A stretch of DNA of 64,000 bases, taken from contig NC_135785.1 in assembly GCF_051106095.1 (NCBI RefSeq), forward strand, positions 223,381,045 through 223,445,044, written 5' to 3'. A program made the position numbers and the translations under genes. Shown here piece by piece: positions 47,632-59,051 of this stretch. Positions within the stretch are counted from its first letter, which is position 1, and each line of letters opens with the position of its first letter. Origin of the DNA: Pogona vitticeps (taxonomy: Eukaryota; Chordata; Lepidosauria; Squamata; Agamidae). Under the pieces are notes generated by a model that ran no database searches, was not told the origin of the DNA, and was given only the letters and a program-made list of their open reading frames with translations.

Positions 47632-49114
47632 ATGCCTAATCTTTTTAATACCTCCAGGGAGTTTTTCCAAATTCATGCATAACAAAAAAGGAATCTTCAA
47701 GGCTTTTGTAACACGCAGTTGCATTCTGACTCGTCATCTATCAGCACGGAATGTGCTGCTTAAACTCTGGTCTCCAGATTTATTGCACTGGCTTACAAAG
47801 CACAGAATGGGCTGCTGAGCTTCCTTACAAACCAAGCCACTTTCAGTATGGCTCCATACAGGGACATGCATTTCACAGGAACTCAGACATGGAGAAGAAC
47901 ATAGAAGGGGGGGGGAAAGAATCCTCTTTTCTCTTTTCAGTGGGATTCCTCTGCATTAGATTTTTCCATAAGAAATATCACAATAAATATTGCAGAATTT
48001 TTTGGAAGTTTCATGGCCACTTTTTTTTTTTTTTTGCAAGGAATGCCAAGCTTGCAGGCTTATGACAATTCCTGCACTGGATGACATCTTTCCTCCACAG
48101 GATTTATCTGAAAGAGCACAAGAGTCACCAAGTTGGTGAGAAAAACTATGTTTCCAGCAAAGAAGGACATATTTCATGTGCAGGATCCATTGGAAAGGGT
48201 ATCAAGCTACAGGGCAGTTTCCTGTGCAGGATAGGAAAACATTAATTTTAAAAAATGGCAAGAGATTGAAGTGAAACTGGGTCTCTTTTTTATTGGAAGT
48301 CAGGAAACCTCAGTGGTTTGGAGGGGATTCTCTTCAAGGAGTCTTAGCATAGTGAGCCTTAGAAAATAATTTAGAATAAGAATTTTTTTGAGTACTCATC
48401 ACATCCCTGCTCCAGTGTTATGACAAAATTTACAGATAGATATGCTATTGCTAAAGGAGTGGATAAGGTAGTCATCCTGTTTGTTATGAATAGGTAGGGA
48501 ACTCAATGGCCAATTTTTTTAGTGTAGTATAAGAATGCACCCCCTGGATCAATGGCACTTCAGTAAGTCAACTCCTCCTTAAGTTCCATTGATTCAAATG
48601 GGCCTACTTTAATGCAATTTTCTAAACAAAAGGATTTGAGCCAATATATTGTTCCACAGATCAATATTAAAGCTTTCTTTGATCCTGAGGTCTATTTGGA
48701 GTGTGCATACTCAGTTCCCTACGTGCATACTTTCCCAAAGACCTACTTTGTTTGCGTGGAATGTAACATTTGACAGTGTAAGTTATATGTTTTAAAAACA
48801 AGGAAGCAGAACAAGAGGAGTTGTTGATGAACAGGAGTAAAAGGAAAACTCCAGACTGGAGATATGAAAAAGACTAGACGTGTGCTTCTAGTACCATAGT
48901 GGGAACATAGAGAGATCTAGCTGTAGGAACTACATGATCTAACATGGTAAAGGTCCAAGCAAACATGCTGGATTCCATCTGTGGACATTTTTACTTTATG
49001 GTGTTTAAGGAAGCTGTATCCTGTATCCAAGAAGTTTGCTTCTGATACTATTGTGGATTTAATGCAAAATTCTTTAAGCTTCTCTCAGTTTCAAAGCAAT
49101 CACTTCTGCGTACC
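47632..49114. other. Unassigned sequence just beyond the EPHA3 3' end
   Basis: Unique-looking, with a T-run at 48020-48035. If the distal polyadenylation signal at 49141 is not the one used, the EPHA3 transcript could extend into this stretch. Confidence 0.5.
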
Positions 49115-52033
49115 AATATGTAAAAAATAGTTTCATTATGTTTATTATAAAAATATAAATGTTTCCACTACAAATCATTTTACATTAGTAACAGGCCATC
49201 TACAATTGCACAACATAATTCACTAACTGAGTAAGTAATGCTTTGAAATAAACGTTAAAAGTAAATGCAGATTTCCCAGTTCAAATCACAACTATACATT
49301 GCTTACTGGATCCTACAGTACAGCAAAGCCTATGTTATATGTTAAGAGAAATAAATAATATATGTAGAAACAATATTTTAAAGGTACAAAATCAATAATA
49401 TGGTACATATTCTTTGTGAAGACTTTTGTGTTGCTTGTTTGATGTAAATAATAACCAAAAGCAGGTCCTGTACAGGAAGATGGCCACAAAAGTTCTATTT
49501 CTTCTACTCCACAGTTAAGAACTGTACACTGCTATGTTTACATATGTACAGGGGGAGAAGGGCAATATAGGATATAGGAGGCCGTGGGACAGTACAAAAA
49601 GTGTAAGAAAGAGAAGACCAAAAGCTGTTTAAAAACCATCTGTGAAAAAGGAATTTTCTCCTGAAGAAACAATGGAATCAGTCCCTCATACTGAGCAAAG
49701 ATTACTAAACAGTGAGAAAGAGTGAAGAATAAGCAAAGCTCTATTCAGCCACTCTAGAAATCTAGTATTTTCAATACAGTGAGAGTACTTTGCCTAGTAC
49801 TATTGCTCCATCTTCAGTTACTTCATGTGAGAAATGATAAGTCTATAGAGAGATTCTTATTCACTTGTAGGCTCTACACAGGAGTAAGAACCATAGAAAA
49901 TTGAGATTCTTGCTCTTGTAGAGAAAACAATGATGGAGGCTGGGTAAACGACATTATTTCTTTTAACCATGCTGGCAACAGTTGAGTCTATAATGACTGA
50001 ATAGCACATGAGGCTAAAATTTATTCTGAAAACCTGCTAATGAATCATTTTCCCTCTTTGACACCCATTTAAGGTCACCTCCAGGACAATCTGTTCCACA
50101 TGGCCCTACAGAGAACCTACACAGAATGATTATTGTTCTAAATTACTTCCTGATAACATGAACCTTTGCACCGAGAACTGAAGATTAAATACAAATAAAA
50201 TGAAGGTGCTGATGACACAATTAGTCTGAGGCAAATCCTTGCATCAGACCTGAACGTTAGCTTAAGATGGCCTGGAGTTCCTGCTGTGTCAGTTGGATAG
50301 CACATGGCACCATATCCCAAAGATATACCGGGAAGATACTCTAGTACTAATGTCTGGGTGCAAGTATTTTGCAATGCTTGTTTTATGCTTCCTGAAATCT
50401 GATCACATATTGTTTTAATTTCACAATCCATTTTAAGCCTGTGGTTCTTTCATATTAAATTCATCTTCAACACTGCTGCTTATTACAGTGAAAGATGTTC
50501 AGATATTATTGGCACACAGAATCACACAACTCAGTATACAGCAGATAATGTTAACAGTGATTTCTTAAATGAAGGCAATTTACCTACGAATGTTACACCA
50601 TTTCTGTTACACCAGCATAACTAGACAAGAGGATTTGGGCCATTGTAAAGCTATTATCTTGCAAGAGCACTGAATGTTCAATCAAATGCTTCTTTACTCA
50701 GAAGTAAGTTCCTGTATTCCATAGTGGATTAATCCCTAAACGTCTGCTTTTAGAGCTGAGGATCCTGTTAAGGATGTTTGTTTAGGAATGCAGCCTGAGA
50801 TACATACCATTATTATTTTTCTAAATGGATGCCAACAGTATAAGAATTACAAAAAGGCATTTTCTTTTTTGCACCCTGGATCAGTAGAAATGAGTCAGTT
50901 CATCACCAAATAGTGCACCATAGAATTTGCTAAAAAATCTGCCACAATCCCAAGTTAAGAGTCTGCTGCAAGCATGTAAGTGCATGCAATTATGCACATT
51001 TGTGCTAGTATGTGGAGCTCACTGAGGCTATTCTGTTTGTAAAGCATTATTATATGGTTCCTTGGCCTGCACTATGTAGTGCATCATGTATGGAAGTTTC
51101 TGTATTTGTAGACATTTTTGTATGTGTTTATTTAGACCTCTCAGCATGACAACACTTTTCCCAGACTGGGGATTGTTTCTGGAAGTATGTTTCATTAGTT
51201 TCATGGGACTTTATTTCAAATATTCGGATCGCAGCCAAAGTCTAAGAGAATTTGGCATTCTGAAGTCATCAATCCCAGTCAAACCACATATAAATATAAA
51301 CAATAAGAAAACATTTAAAAAGGAAATAAATAGGCCTTTTATAAAGGAAGACCCTCTGTTTTTTAAAAAACAGCACACACACATCAAAGTGAGCCCCATA
51401 GCAAGCATTAATTGTGAACTATTGCCTCCATGTTATCCCAAGCACATTATTCATGATTTTCTTCTACAGTCAAAATGTAATATTGCAAAGAATATCATCC
51501 CCAAATATCCTTAAGAAGACTTGTTTTAAAGAAATAAAATGCTAGTCGTCTATCTTTTTCCACAAATTAAAAAAAAATACTGCAGGGGTATCCTTTCCCT
51601 TGCTGCTGCTGACATTCAGTCAAAACACAGCATTACATCCACAGTTTATTTGCTTCCTGTTTGTGGCATTCAGCCCATTGACATTTGAATGGCTCTGGGT
51701 TACCTGGAAGGATTTTTAAACACATGTATAACATTTCCCTTCAAATTCATTATACGTTTGAGCAGTCCATTATGACAGAGGAGGAAAAAAAACACCCCTC
51801 CTTCAAGAATAAGAAATAGAAAAAGAAATGTTTTTCATTCCTATTTTAAGGCAATTTAACTCATCTTATGAGTCTCTTAGTGGGCTTGCAATTTTCACCC
51901 AAATTTTATTTTTTTCTACATTGTCACAAGAGTGTCTCTTAAGACTTGCAGTTTTGCATTCGTTGTCATGACCTTTGCAATAACTCTTCCTTGCTTCCTC
52001 TCATTATGTCCTGAGTGTCAACATTTTGGCAGT
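49115..52033 (-). other. EPHA3: Probable EPHA3 3' UTR
   Basis: This AT-rich stretch runs downstream of the EPHA3 stop codon and is nearly free of recognisable transposons, unlike the rest of the window. On the minus strand, AATAAA hexamers occur close to the stop (about 51905-51911) and again at 49141-49146. The distal one would give a 3' UTR of about 2.9 kb, similar to the long mammalian EPHA3 UTR as I recall it. The extent is an inference; no transcript evidence can be seen here. An antisense open stretch at 51086-51514 is not protein-like. Confidence 0.45.
49141..49146 (-). terminator. Candidate distal polyadenylation signal of EPHA3
   Basis: A canonical AATAAA is present on the minus strand (TTTATT on the plus strand), about 2.9 kb past the stop codon. 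It is followed by AT-rich sequence with a moderately GT-containing stretch. AATAAA is common in AT-rich DNA, so this is only a candidate. Confidence 0.3.
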
Positions 52034-52139
52034 TTACACAGGAACAGGGCCATTTTTCGTATGCATTTCTAGAGACTTAAGACTGCTCACAAGCTTTTTC
52101 TGTGGCCCAACAATCGTCACACCAACTTTCTTCATGTCA
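52034..52139 (-). CDS. EPHA3: EPHA3 last coding exon (end of SAM domain and C-terminus)
   Basis: This 106-nt coding part of the terminal exon follows a pyrimidine-rich acceptor (gttctgtttttcag) on the minus strand. Its first base completes the GA|T codon left by the exon at 53818-53973, giving KISSDDMKKVGVTIVGPQ across the junction. It continues through KKLVSSLKSLEMHTKNGPVPV and stops at TAA (52034-52036). This is the last helix of the SAM domain plus the short C-terminal tail; VPV is a plausible PDZ-binding end. The KNGPVPV ending is what I recall for mammalian EPHA3 and is the main reason for naming this paralogue. The middle of the exon (LVSSLKSLEMHT) is more diverged than its surroundings, which suits a reptile orthologue. 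I see no damage. Confidence 0.92.
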
Positions 52140-52849
52140 CTGAAAAACAGAACACACTAATGAATTTGTTGGAAATGGCAAATGTTGCATATACAATATT
52201 TGTCAAAATGTAGCAACCTTTCTTTGCATATTGCAAAATGGTGATGGCTAGAACACTGATTGCTAGCTGGGCCCAAGGCAAAGAAGACCATTTCTAAGAT
52301 TGATAGAAATAGGAAGGAACACAAGCAGCCGCATGACTATGGAGAATGATTGCACAATACAGCCGCTGTCAGGTTTTGATGGATTTGACCCACTTGGTGA
52401 CAAACGGGTGTGACGAAGAGTGAGGGTAACTCATGGGAGTGTTCCAGTTCATCTTATGTTTGGGAAGTGTACGTTGTGTAAGTTGGGAAGTATAAATTGA
52501 CATTAAAATATAAAGCAAAGAAATTTCACATTCTTCCCCCTCTCTTTCCCTTGGCACTCTTTGTGGTTCTAAAATTGTGTGGAGAGCACAATGAGAGCAT
52601 GCAACTCTGTCATAGTTTCGGTAATGTGAAAGTAACAGGCTGAAGAGCAAGAGATTGCTCTATTCATGTAGACTCCCTACATGAGCCAGAACACTGTGGG
52701 GGAGGGGAGAGTTCTCTGGATTCTGGTAGATGCAGTAAATTATGCATGGCATTAACCTTTAACCCACTAATAATTTGAAGCCATGCTATATGAAGTCTCA
52801 CAATCTAATCTCATGTGTAACTATTTCAGTCTTAAAGTTAACCTTTGCA

Positions 52850-53073
52850 GCCTTTTTCTTGGTTCCATGAGTGAGACCTGTTGGGCACGGAAATATGAGG
52901 GACAGCGCCTTTTCTGTGGTGGACTACATCTTCGAGGTGCCCTCCCCAGGAAAATATATTAGGCTTCTTGCATGGAAGCTTCTGGATGACCTCTAAGAAT
53001 CTTCTAGCTTTCAAATGATGCATGATTTGTAGCCGCCTAGAGTGGTCACAATTGACTAGATAGGCGGGGTATA

Positions 53074-53090
<17 letters not shown>
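52850..53090 (+). mobile_element. L2-type LINE 3' end in the EPHA3 last intron
   Basis: A DSAFSVV-like remnant of the ORF2 C-terminus near 52910 is followed by the typical L2 tail TTGTAGCCGCCTAGAGTGGT and AGGCGGGGTATAAATTAAAT. The tail runs directly into the TAAA/TAA microsatellites, which probably grew from it. Confidence 0.7.
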
Positions 53091-53223
<133 letters not shown>

Positions 53224-53599
53224 CACGATTGCTTTATTTATTAAATATTTGCATATCTATGCATATTTATAACTCACATGAATTTGAAAATTTGAAAGTG
53301 GTATAAAAACTAATGAAACTTACAGTGTACACAATGTGCAAAATTAAAATGCAGCATTTACACACTCCATGGAAGAGATGATAATTTAGAGTACACAAGG
53401 GAGAATGGCAAAAATAGGTTCTCATCATAATCTAAAAATAAAAATTGTTGGAAGACAATTTCACATAGTGGGTTTTAAGTGCTGGCAACTATTTTAATTT
53501 TGTTGTTATTTACTGCCTTTATTTTTTTATCATGTTTCATCTAATTGATTGATTTATATGCATTTTTCCCTCTATGGACTCATCATGTTGTAATAGTTT

Positions 53600-53712
53600 A
53601 ATGTTTTTTATTATCTTATTACATTGTTTTATTGATTAGTGAAAACTGCCTTGGAAGGATAATCTATTTTGAGAGTTAGAGGAAAAATCCATTAAATAAA
53701 TTAAATTAATTA
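53600..53712 (+). mobile_element. Degenerate L2-like LINE tail
   Basis: TTTTATTGATTAGTGAAAAC, then TGCCTTGGAAGG and a terminal ATTAAATAAATTAAATTAAT resemble the L2 3' end (GCCGCCTTGGG...ATAAATTAAA) after heavy decay. The match is weak but the order of parts is right. Confidence 0.45.
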
Positions 53713-53817
53713 ATGCACTTAAATGTTTAACCGTATACAAGATTAAAACTCTAATTTGGGAAACTGTGTGAAGAATGCAAAGTGAGTCAATGAAACAACT
53801 CTAAGAAAAACTCTTAC

Positions 53818-53973
53818 TCTGAGGAAATCTTGGCTATTGTGTCACACGAGCTGTATTCTACTCCTGTGAATATGTCCTTGCATTGTCCTATCCGAATGCC
53901 ATTGACCCAGTCACTTGTTGAGCGGAAAGCGGAGATTTCAATGCTGCTTTGGTCCAGAAGAAGATTTGATGGC
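53818..53973 (-). CDS. EPHA3: EPHA3 penultimate coding exon (start of SAM domain)
   Basis: This 156-nt exon encodes the linker after the kinase domain and the first part of the SAM domain of an EphA receptor tyrosine kinase, a membrane receptor for GPI-anchored ephrin-A ligands. On the minus strand a pyrimidine-rich acceptor (ttttatttccag) precedes it and a consensus donor (GA|GTAAGAG) ends it. The frame is open: one leading base finishes a split codon, then PSNLLLDQSSIEISAFRS, then DWVNGIRIGQCKD and IFTGVEYSSCDTIAKIS, with two bases left over. NLLLDQS and IFTGVEYSSCDTIAKIS match EPHA3 as I remember it, better than EPHA4, EPHA5 or EPHA7. The SAM tyrosine in VEYSS is present. It joins in phase to the exon at 52034-52139. 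The paralogue call rests on recall, not on an alignment. Confidence 0.92.
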
Positions 53974-56900
53974 CTGGAAATAAAATGAATATGGTTACAT
54001 TAAGAGCACAGAAATGCACTGAAATACTGGAACTCAAAATCACTAACAAAAGGATTTCAGAAAGGCCATGGAGGTTCCCTATGTAGGTGTGGAATTTTAT
54101 GACTGCAGAAATCTCATTGTAGAACATGGCTGTTCTGAGAAGAACATGTAACTTCGGAGGCTAAGACCACATTATCTAGAACAAGCCCTACTGGACTCTG
54201 TGGCAGATACTCCCAAGTAGAATTATAAAGGACAATACTCCTACATAAACCAGTTGATCAATTTATAACTCAAAATTATTCATAATAATTACTACCAATT
54301 CCATTGTTGACACATTTCTACTGAATGGAAGATATCACAAAGTAATTTAATCTAGCTAATTTTGTTCAGATACGGTACATTACTCAAGGAGAAACTGTTC
54401 CAATAAGAGACCAGTTCATTCACGTGTTTAACTTTCTTAATCTGAGATAAAACTAACTGATCTTTTGACACATACTGCAATTTACGTACAGGATGAGCCA
54501 CTGGTTTAAATAACATAGTACTGTACACCATTTAGAACATAGCATGTTTCAAAAATACTAGATTGCTTTAGTTTCTTGAAATAACCAATAAAAGGTAATA
54601 ATAAAAATATAGAAACAAACTGGATGATTCTGTCCTTGTCTATTTAAGCTCCACTAATTTGTGGAACATTTGCTCCCTTAATTTTCCTTAGTGAGTTACC
54701 TTTTGTATCTTCATACTTATGGACTCACAGAGATCTAGACAGAACTATTAGGCATCTCACATATATAGTAAATGTACAGCATGCACCAGAATACTCTAAG
54801 TATTCAGCTTCCACCATATTATTTTCTTCACGCTCCCTTTGCTCCCTTCACTCCACAAAACAAACACACACAAGAAAAAGAAAAGAATGCACAAATAAAT
54901 CAAACTTTGAAGATGTTTAGATTATTATCACAGTTCCACCACATTTTGTGATAAAGAACTGACATTGCTCATTTAATCATCTTGTTGATACTTATGTTGT
55001 TTCTACAAAATTTTTGGTTTTATATATATATGTGGGTTTTCTAATGACTTGCTTCTGTGGAACTGTTGTCTGAACCATTGTCAAGAGAAGCTTTCAATGT
55101 GCACCCAGTTCTTGTTTTCACACATGTACCATTTATTTCTATTCCAGCCATTTTCTTTTCCTGTTCATTTCAAGAGTAAATCCAAAGGCTATACTAATAG
55201 TAACTGTACTAAGTTCACCCAGCCACCTTCTTTTGGTCTTAGGAAGACCACATTTTTGAAATGTATACTTTTCACTGTATATCTTTAAGAATCCCGTGGC
55301 AATTATTAAACTGTATACAAGGCTAGGAGAAATTGTTTCCAGTCAAGAAAAATTTTCTTTTAACCCAGTAAGATAGGAATTGACTTAATGACAACTTAAG
55401 GACAGGGGGGAAGTTTCAGCAAACTGAGAAAGAACAGAGTGACAGGATTGCAAATTGGAACCGCCTAGTAAAGATTTTATGTTTATTCCTGGGAAGAAAT
55501 AATGAAGACAAAAATATGAACTGATTTTAATAGAAGTAGCCACAGATTAACCAGCATTGTAAAGTATCAGTTCTCCCCTTGCAAGGTTCCAGACATAAAT
55601 GAATAAATAAATGAAGTTACTTTCTTCCTTGGAGAGGACATCTGGACAGTTTATCAATAACTAGGAATTTGTCTCTTGCTGTGAAGAATCTGTGATGTCT
55701 CCTCATGTGCTCCATGGGAACGCTGGCCTTTCAGAGCATCTGCATTCACTGGGTTGTGCCCTTCCTCTCCCTCTGCCTTTGACTCAGCCCCCTAGACAGC
55801 GGGCCTAAACATGAAATTTATGGGCTGGGTGATGTGCGCCATAAGCTCACACTTGTACTAGACAAATTAGATGGAGTGCAATCCGTGCAGCTGTAAATGA
55901 CCTCCTGCAGGGTTCCACCTGATCCTTCACGGCTTTCCATAAATCAGGCCCTACTAGTGTCAGACTGCAGTCATTAAAAAGAAATCATGGAAATTACATC
56001 TTTGCTCAGGGGAAGTGAAACTACTTTAACCACCACCACCACCACCCTAACCCACCCTTATTTTTGCCACTTTCAGCAGATAGCTGCATTCCAAAGGTGC
56101 TCTGAATGTACAGAAAAACAACTCAGTGCAATTCATTTGAGTGTTAAGTGTAGGTGAAAGGCTCCATGCATACACTGGCATATGGCTCTCATAAATAAAA
56201 GGGCAGCAACCCATTCAGCAGTGAGATTTCAGAGTACATGTTCCACCAATGGCCTCTTGCAGTTGGCTTTTATGGACCAGGCTATTCTGTTAACAGCTGG
56301 AATTAACCTTTTTCTTTTGCATGAAAGCCTGGAAAGCCATGGTTTGCTGTCATTAAGATGGATGTCGCCACATTGCAGAGGATTTTTCTGTCATATCATG
56401 TTGTGTCTTGAAATAAACATATAAATAGCAATGAAGCGCTGCCTCCCGCTGATACAAATCACTGCTCTGAGTGTGCCAGCTGTCCAGTTGGAAAGAGATA
56501 ACTCAATTTGTAACCACTACCATCAAGCACTACCATTATTTGAGACATAGCATTGTACTTATAAAAGAAATACTGGATACTGTACTTTATAAGCTTCCAA
56601 GTCTATTTTAATTTATCATCTCAGGCAGTTTCCATCCAGTGCCCTTAAATGCATCCATTTCAAACTACTAATTTTAAATATCTTTTAATTTTGCTTGCGT
56701 AAATGCCTCCTGGACATTCATCTGTGCTGAAATATGACATGCATTGCTTAAAAATAAATCTAAGGACTGGAATTCTGGACTAATGATTACGATCAATATA
56801 ACTGTTGTCTGTAACTTTATGAAAGCACAAATATGTGTGCTTATTTGTTTCTAAAGTTATCTTCTCTGCCAAATAGAAGCATGGATGTATCCTCTTCCCA

Positions 56901-57399
56901 TCAAGAGACCAGAAAATAAATGACACACTGAGGAGTCATTGAGACATTCTGTTGACTTTAATTATCTCTGCACCAAGAGGAGTACAATCTTTCCCTTTAC
57001 AGCTATTTATGCTTGTTTTAAAGTGCCGCTTAGGTAAAAATTTGTAACTTTGTACTTAAATAAAATTGACCTAGCTATGCATGGTGTTTGTTTCCCCAAT
57101 TATTTTCTTCTATCATGTTTGCTCAGTTCAGTAATAATCAGATAGTTGTTTCTTTCAGTCTTGGAGGTTAAAAAAGAAGAAAAAAGTAAGCAGACTTACA
57201 AACCAAACATCAAACATTTCCTTTAGCATAAGGCTGCCTTACACAACCTAACGCCTCACGTGTTGGATTAAAAATTTAGGAATCCACACTTCTGAAGAGC
57301 AACGGGTGTGAGAATATTGGATGGCTTGTCATTTCTGAACTTATTCGCCTTAGATGCCCAAAGCTCAACAACAAATAGTTAAGGCCCTTAAAACTGAAT
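53974..57399 (-). other. EPHA3: EPHA3 upstream intron, proximal part
   Basis: This is inferred to be the intron preceding the first SAM exon. It is mostly unique AT-rich sequence without recognised repeats. The stretches around 55780-56000 and 56900-57080 have a more even base composition and look like possible conserved noncoding sequence. I searched by eye for the preceding kinase exon (the DCWQK-type motif) and did not find it. Confidence 0.6.
55780..56000. promoter_or_regulatory. Candidate conserved noncoding element in EPHA3 intron
   Basis: This unique segment contains CATAAATCAGGCCC, GACAAATTAGATGG and GCAGCTGTAAATGACC, including a CAGCTG E-box, with no repeat similarity and a more even composition than its neighbours. 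Possible intronic enhancer; inference only. Confidence 0.25.
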
Positions 57400-59051
57400 G
57401 TAGCAGAAGACGTCAAGCAGAAGACATCAAGAAGAAGTGGCAAGAATACACAGAGGAATTATACCAGAAAGATCTGGATGTCCTGGACAACCCAGATAGT
57501 GCCATTGCTGACCTTGAGCCAGACATCCTGGAGAGTGAAGTCAAGTGGGCCTTAGAAAGCATGGTTAACAACAAGGCCAGTGTAGGTGATGGTATTCCAG
57601 TCGAACTATTTAAAATCTTAAAAGATGACGCTGTTAAGGTGCTACACTCAATATGACATCAAGATTGGAAAACTCAACAGTGGCCAGAGGATTGGAAAAG
57701 ATCAGTCTACATCCCAATCTCAAAGAAGGGCAGGGCCAAAGAATGGTCCAACTACCATACATTTGCACTCATTTCACACACTAGCAAGGTTGTGCTCAAA
57801 ATCCTCCAAGGTAGGCTTCAGCAGTATGTGGACCGAGAACTCCCAGAAGTACAAGCTGGATTTCGAAGGGGCAGAGGAACTAGAGACCAAATTGCTAACA
57901 TGCGCTGGATTACGGAGAAAGACAGAGAGTTCCAGAAAAATGCCTACTTCTGCTTCATTGACTACGCAAAAGCCTTTGACTGTGTGGACCACAGCAAACT
58001 ATGGCAGAAATAGGAGTGCCTGACCACCTTATCTATCTTCCGAGATATCTATATGTAGGAGAGGAAGCAACAGTTAGAACTGGATATGGAATAACTGATT
58101 GGTTCAAAATTGGGACAGGAGTATGACAAGGCTGTATATTGTCTCCCTGCTTATTTAACTTATATGCAGAATACATCATGTGAAAGGCAGGACTGGAGGA
58201 ATTCCAGGCCGGAATTAAGACTGCCGGAAGAAATATCAACAACCTCCGATATGCAGATGATACCACTCAGATGGCAGAAAGTGAGGAGGAATTAAAGAAC
58301 CTCTTAGTGAGGGTAATCTCATCCTTCGAGATTGAAGGATGCCTTAACCAAAGTGAGGGTGAAAGAGGAGAGCGCAAAGAATGGTCTGAAGCTTAACATC
58401 ACTGGTCCCGTCACCTCCTGGCAAATAGAAGGGGAAGATATGGAGGCAGTGACAGATTTTACTTTCTTGGGCTCCATGATCACTGCAGATGGTGACAGCA
58501 GTCATGAAATTAAAAGATGTCTGCTTCTTTGGAAGTGATGACAAACCTAGACAGCATCTTAAGAAGCAGAGAAATCACCTTGCCAACAAAGGTCTGCATA
58601 GTCAAAGCTATGGTTTTTCCAGTAGCGATGTACGGAAGTGAGAGTTGGGTGATAAAGAAGGCTCACTGTCAAAGAATTGATGCTTTTGAATTGTGGTGCT
58701 GGAGGAGACTCTTAAGAGTCCCCTGCACTGCAAAGAGAACAAAGCTATCCATTTTGAAGGAAATCAACCCTGAGTGCTCACTGGAAGGACAGATCCTGAA
58801 ACTGAGGCTCCAATAGTTTGGCCATCTCATGAGAAGAGAAGACTCCCTGGAAAAGCCCCTGATGTTGGGAAAGTGTGAAGGCAAGAGGAGAAGGGGACGA
58901 CAGAGGACGAGATGGTTGGCAGTGTCACTGAAGCTACCAACATGAATTTGATCAAACCCTGGGAGGCAGTAAAAGATAGGAGGGCCTGGCTTGCTCTGGT
59001 CCATGGGATCACGAAGAGGTGGACATGACTTAACGACTAAAGAACAACAAC
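57400..59051 (+). mobile_element. 5'-truncated BovB LINE in an EPHA3 intron
   Basis: This sense-strand BovB starts inside the linker before the reverse transcriptase (AEDIKKKWQEYTEELYQKD at about 57418) and runs to the 3' end, where GGACATGACTTAACGACTAA is followed by an ACAACAAC tail. Recognisable parts are the start of the RT (57354-57656), QAGFRRGRGTRDQIAN (about 57850-57900), CFIDYAKAFDCVDHSK (57950-58000), YADD (58250-58261) and the C-terminal domain (58332-58816). Several frameshifts break the frame. The element is antisense to EPHA3, the orientation usually better tolerated in introns. It looks close to the copy at 31041-34105, so both may belong to one subfamily. The host sequence at 57340-57400 could extend the element slightly; the exact truncation point is uncertain. 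Confidence 0.93.

Noticed and set aside
51086-51514. 142-residue open frame on the plus strand
   Set aside because: It lies antisense to the inferred EPHA3 3' UTR, has AT-driven composition and no known motif.
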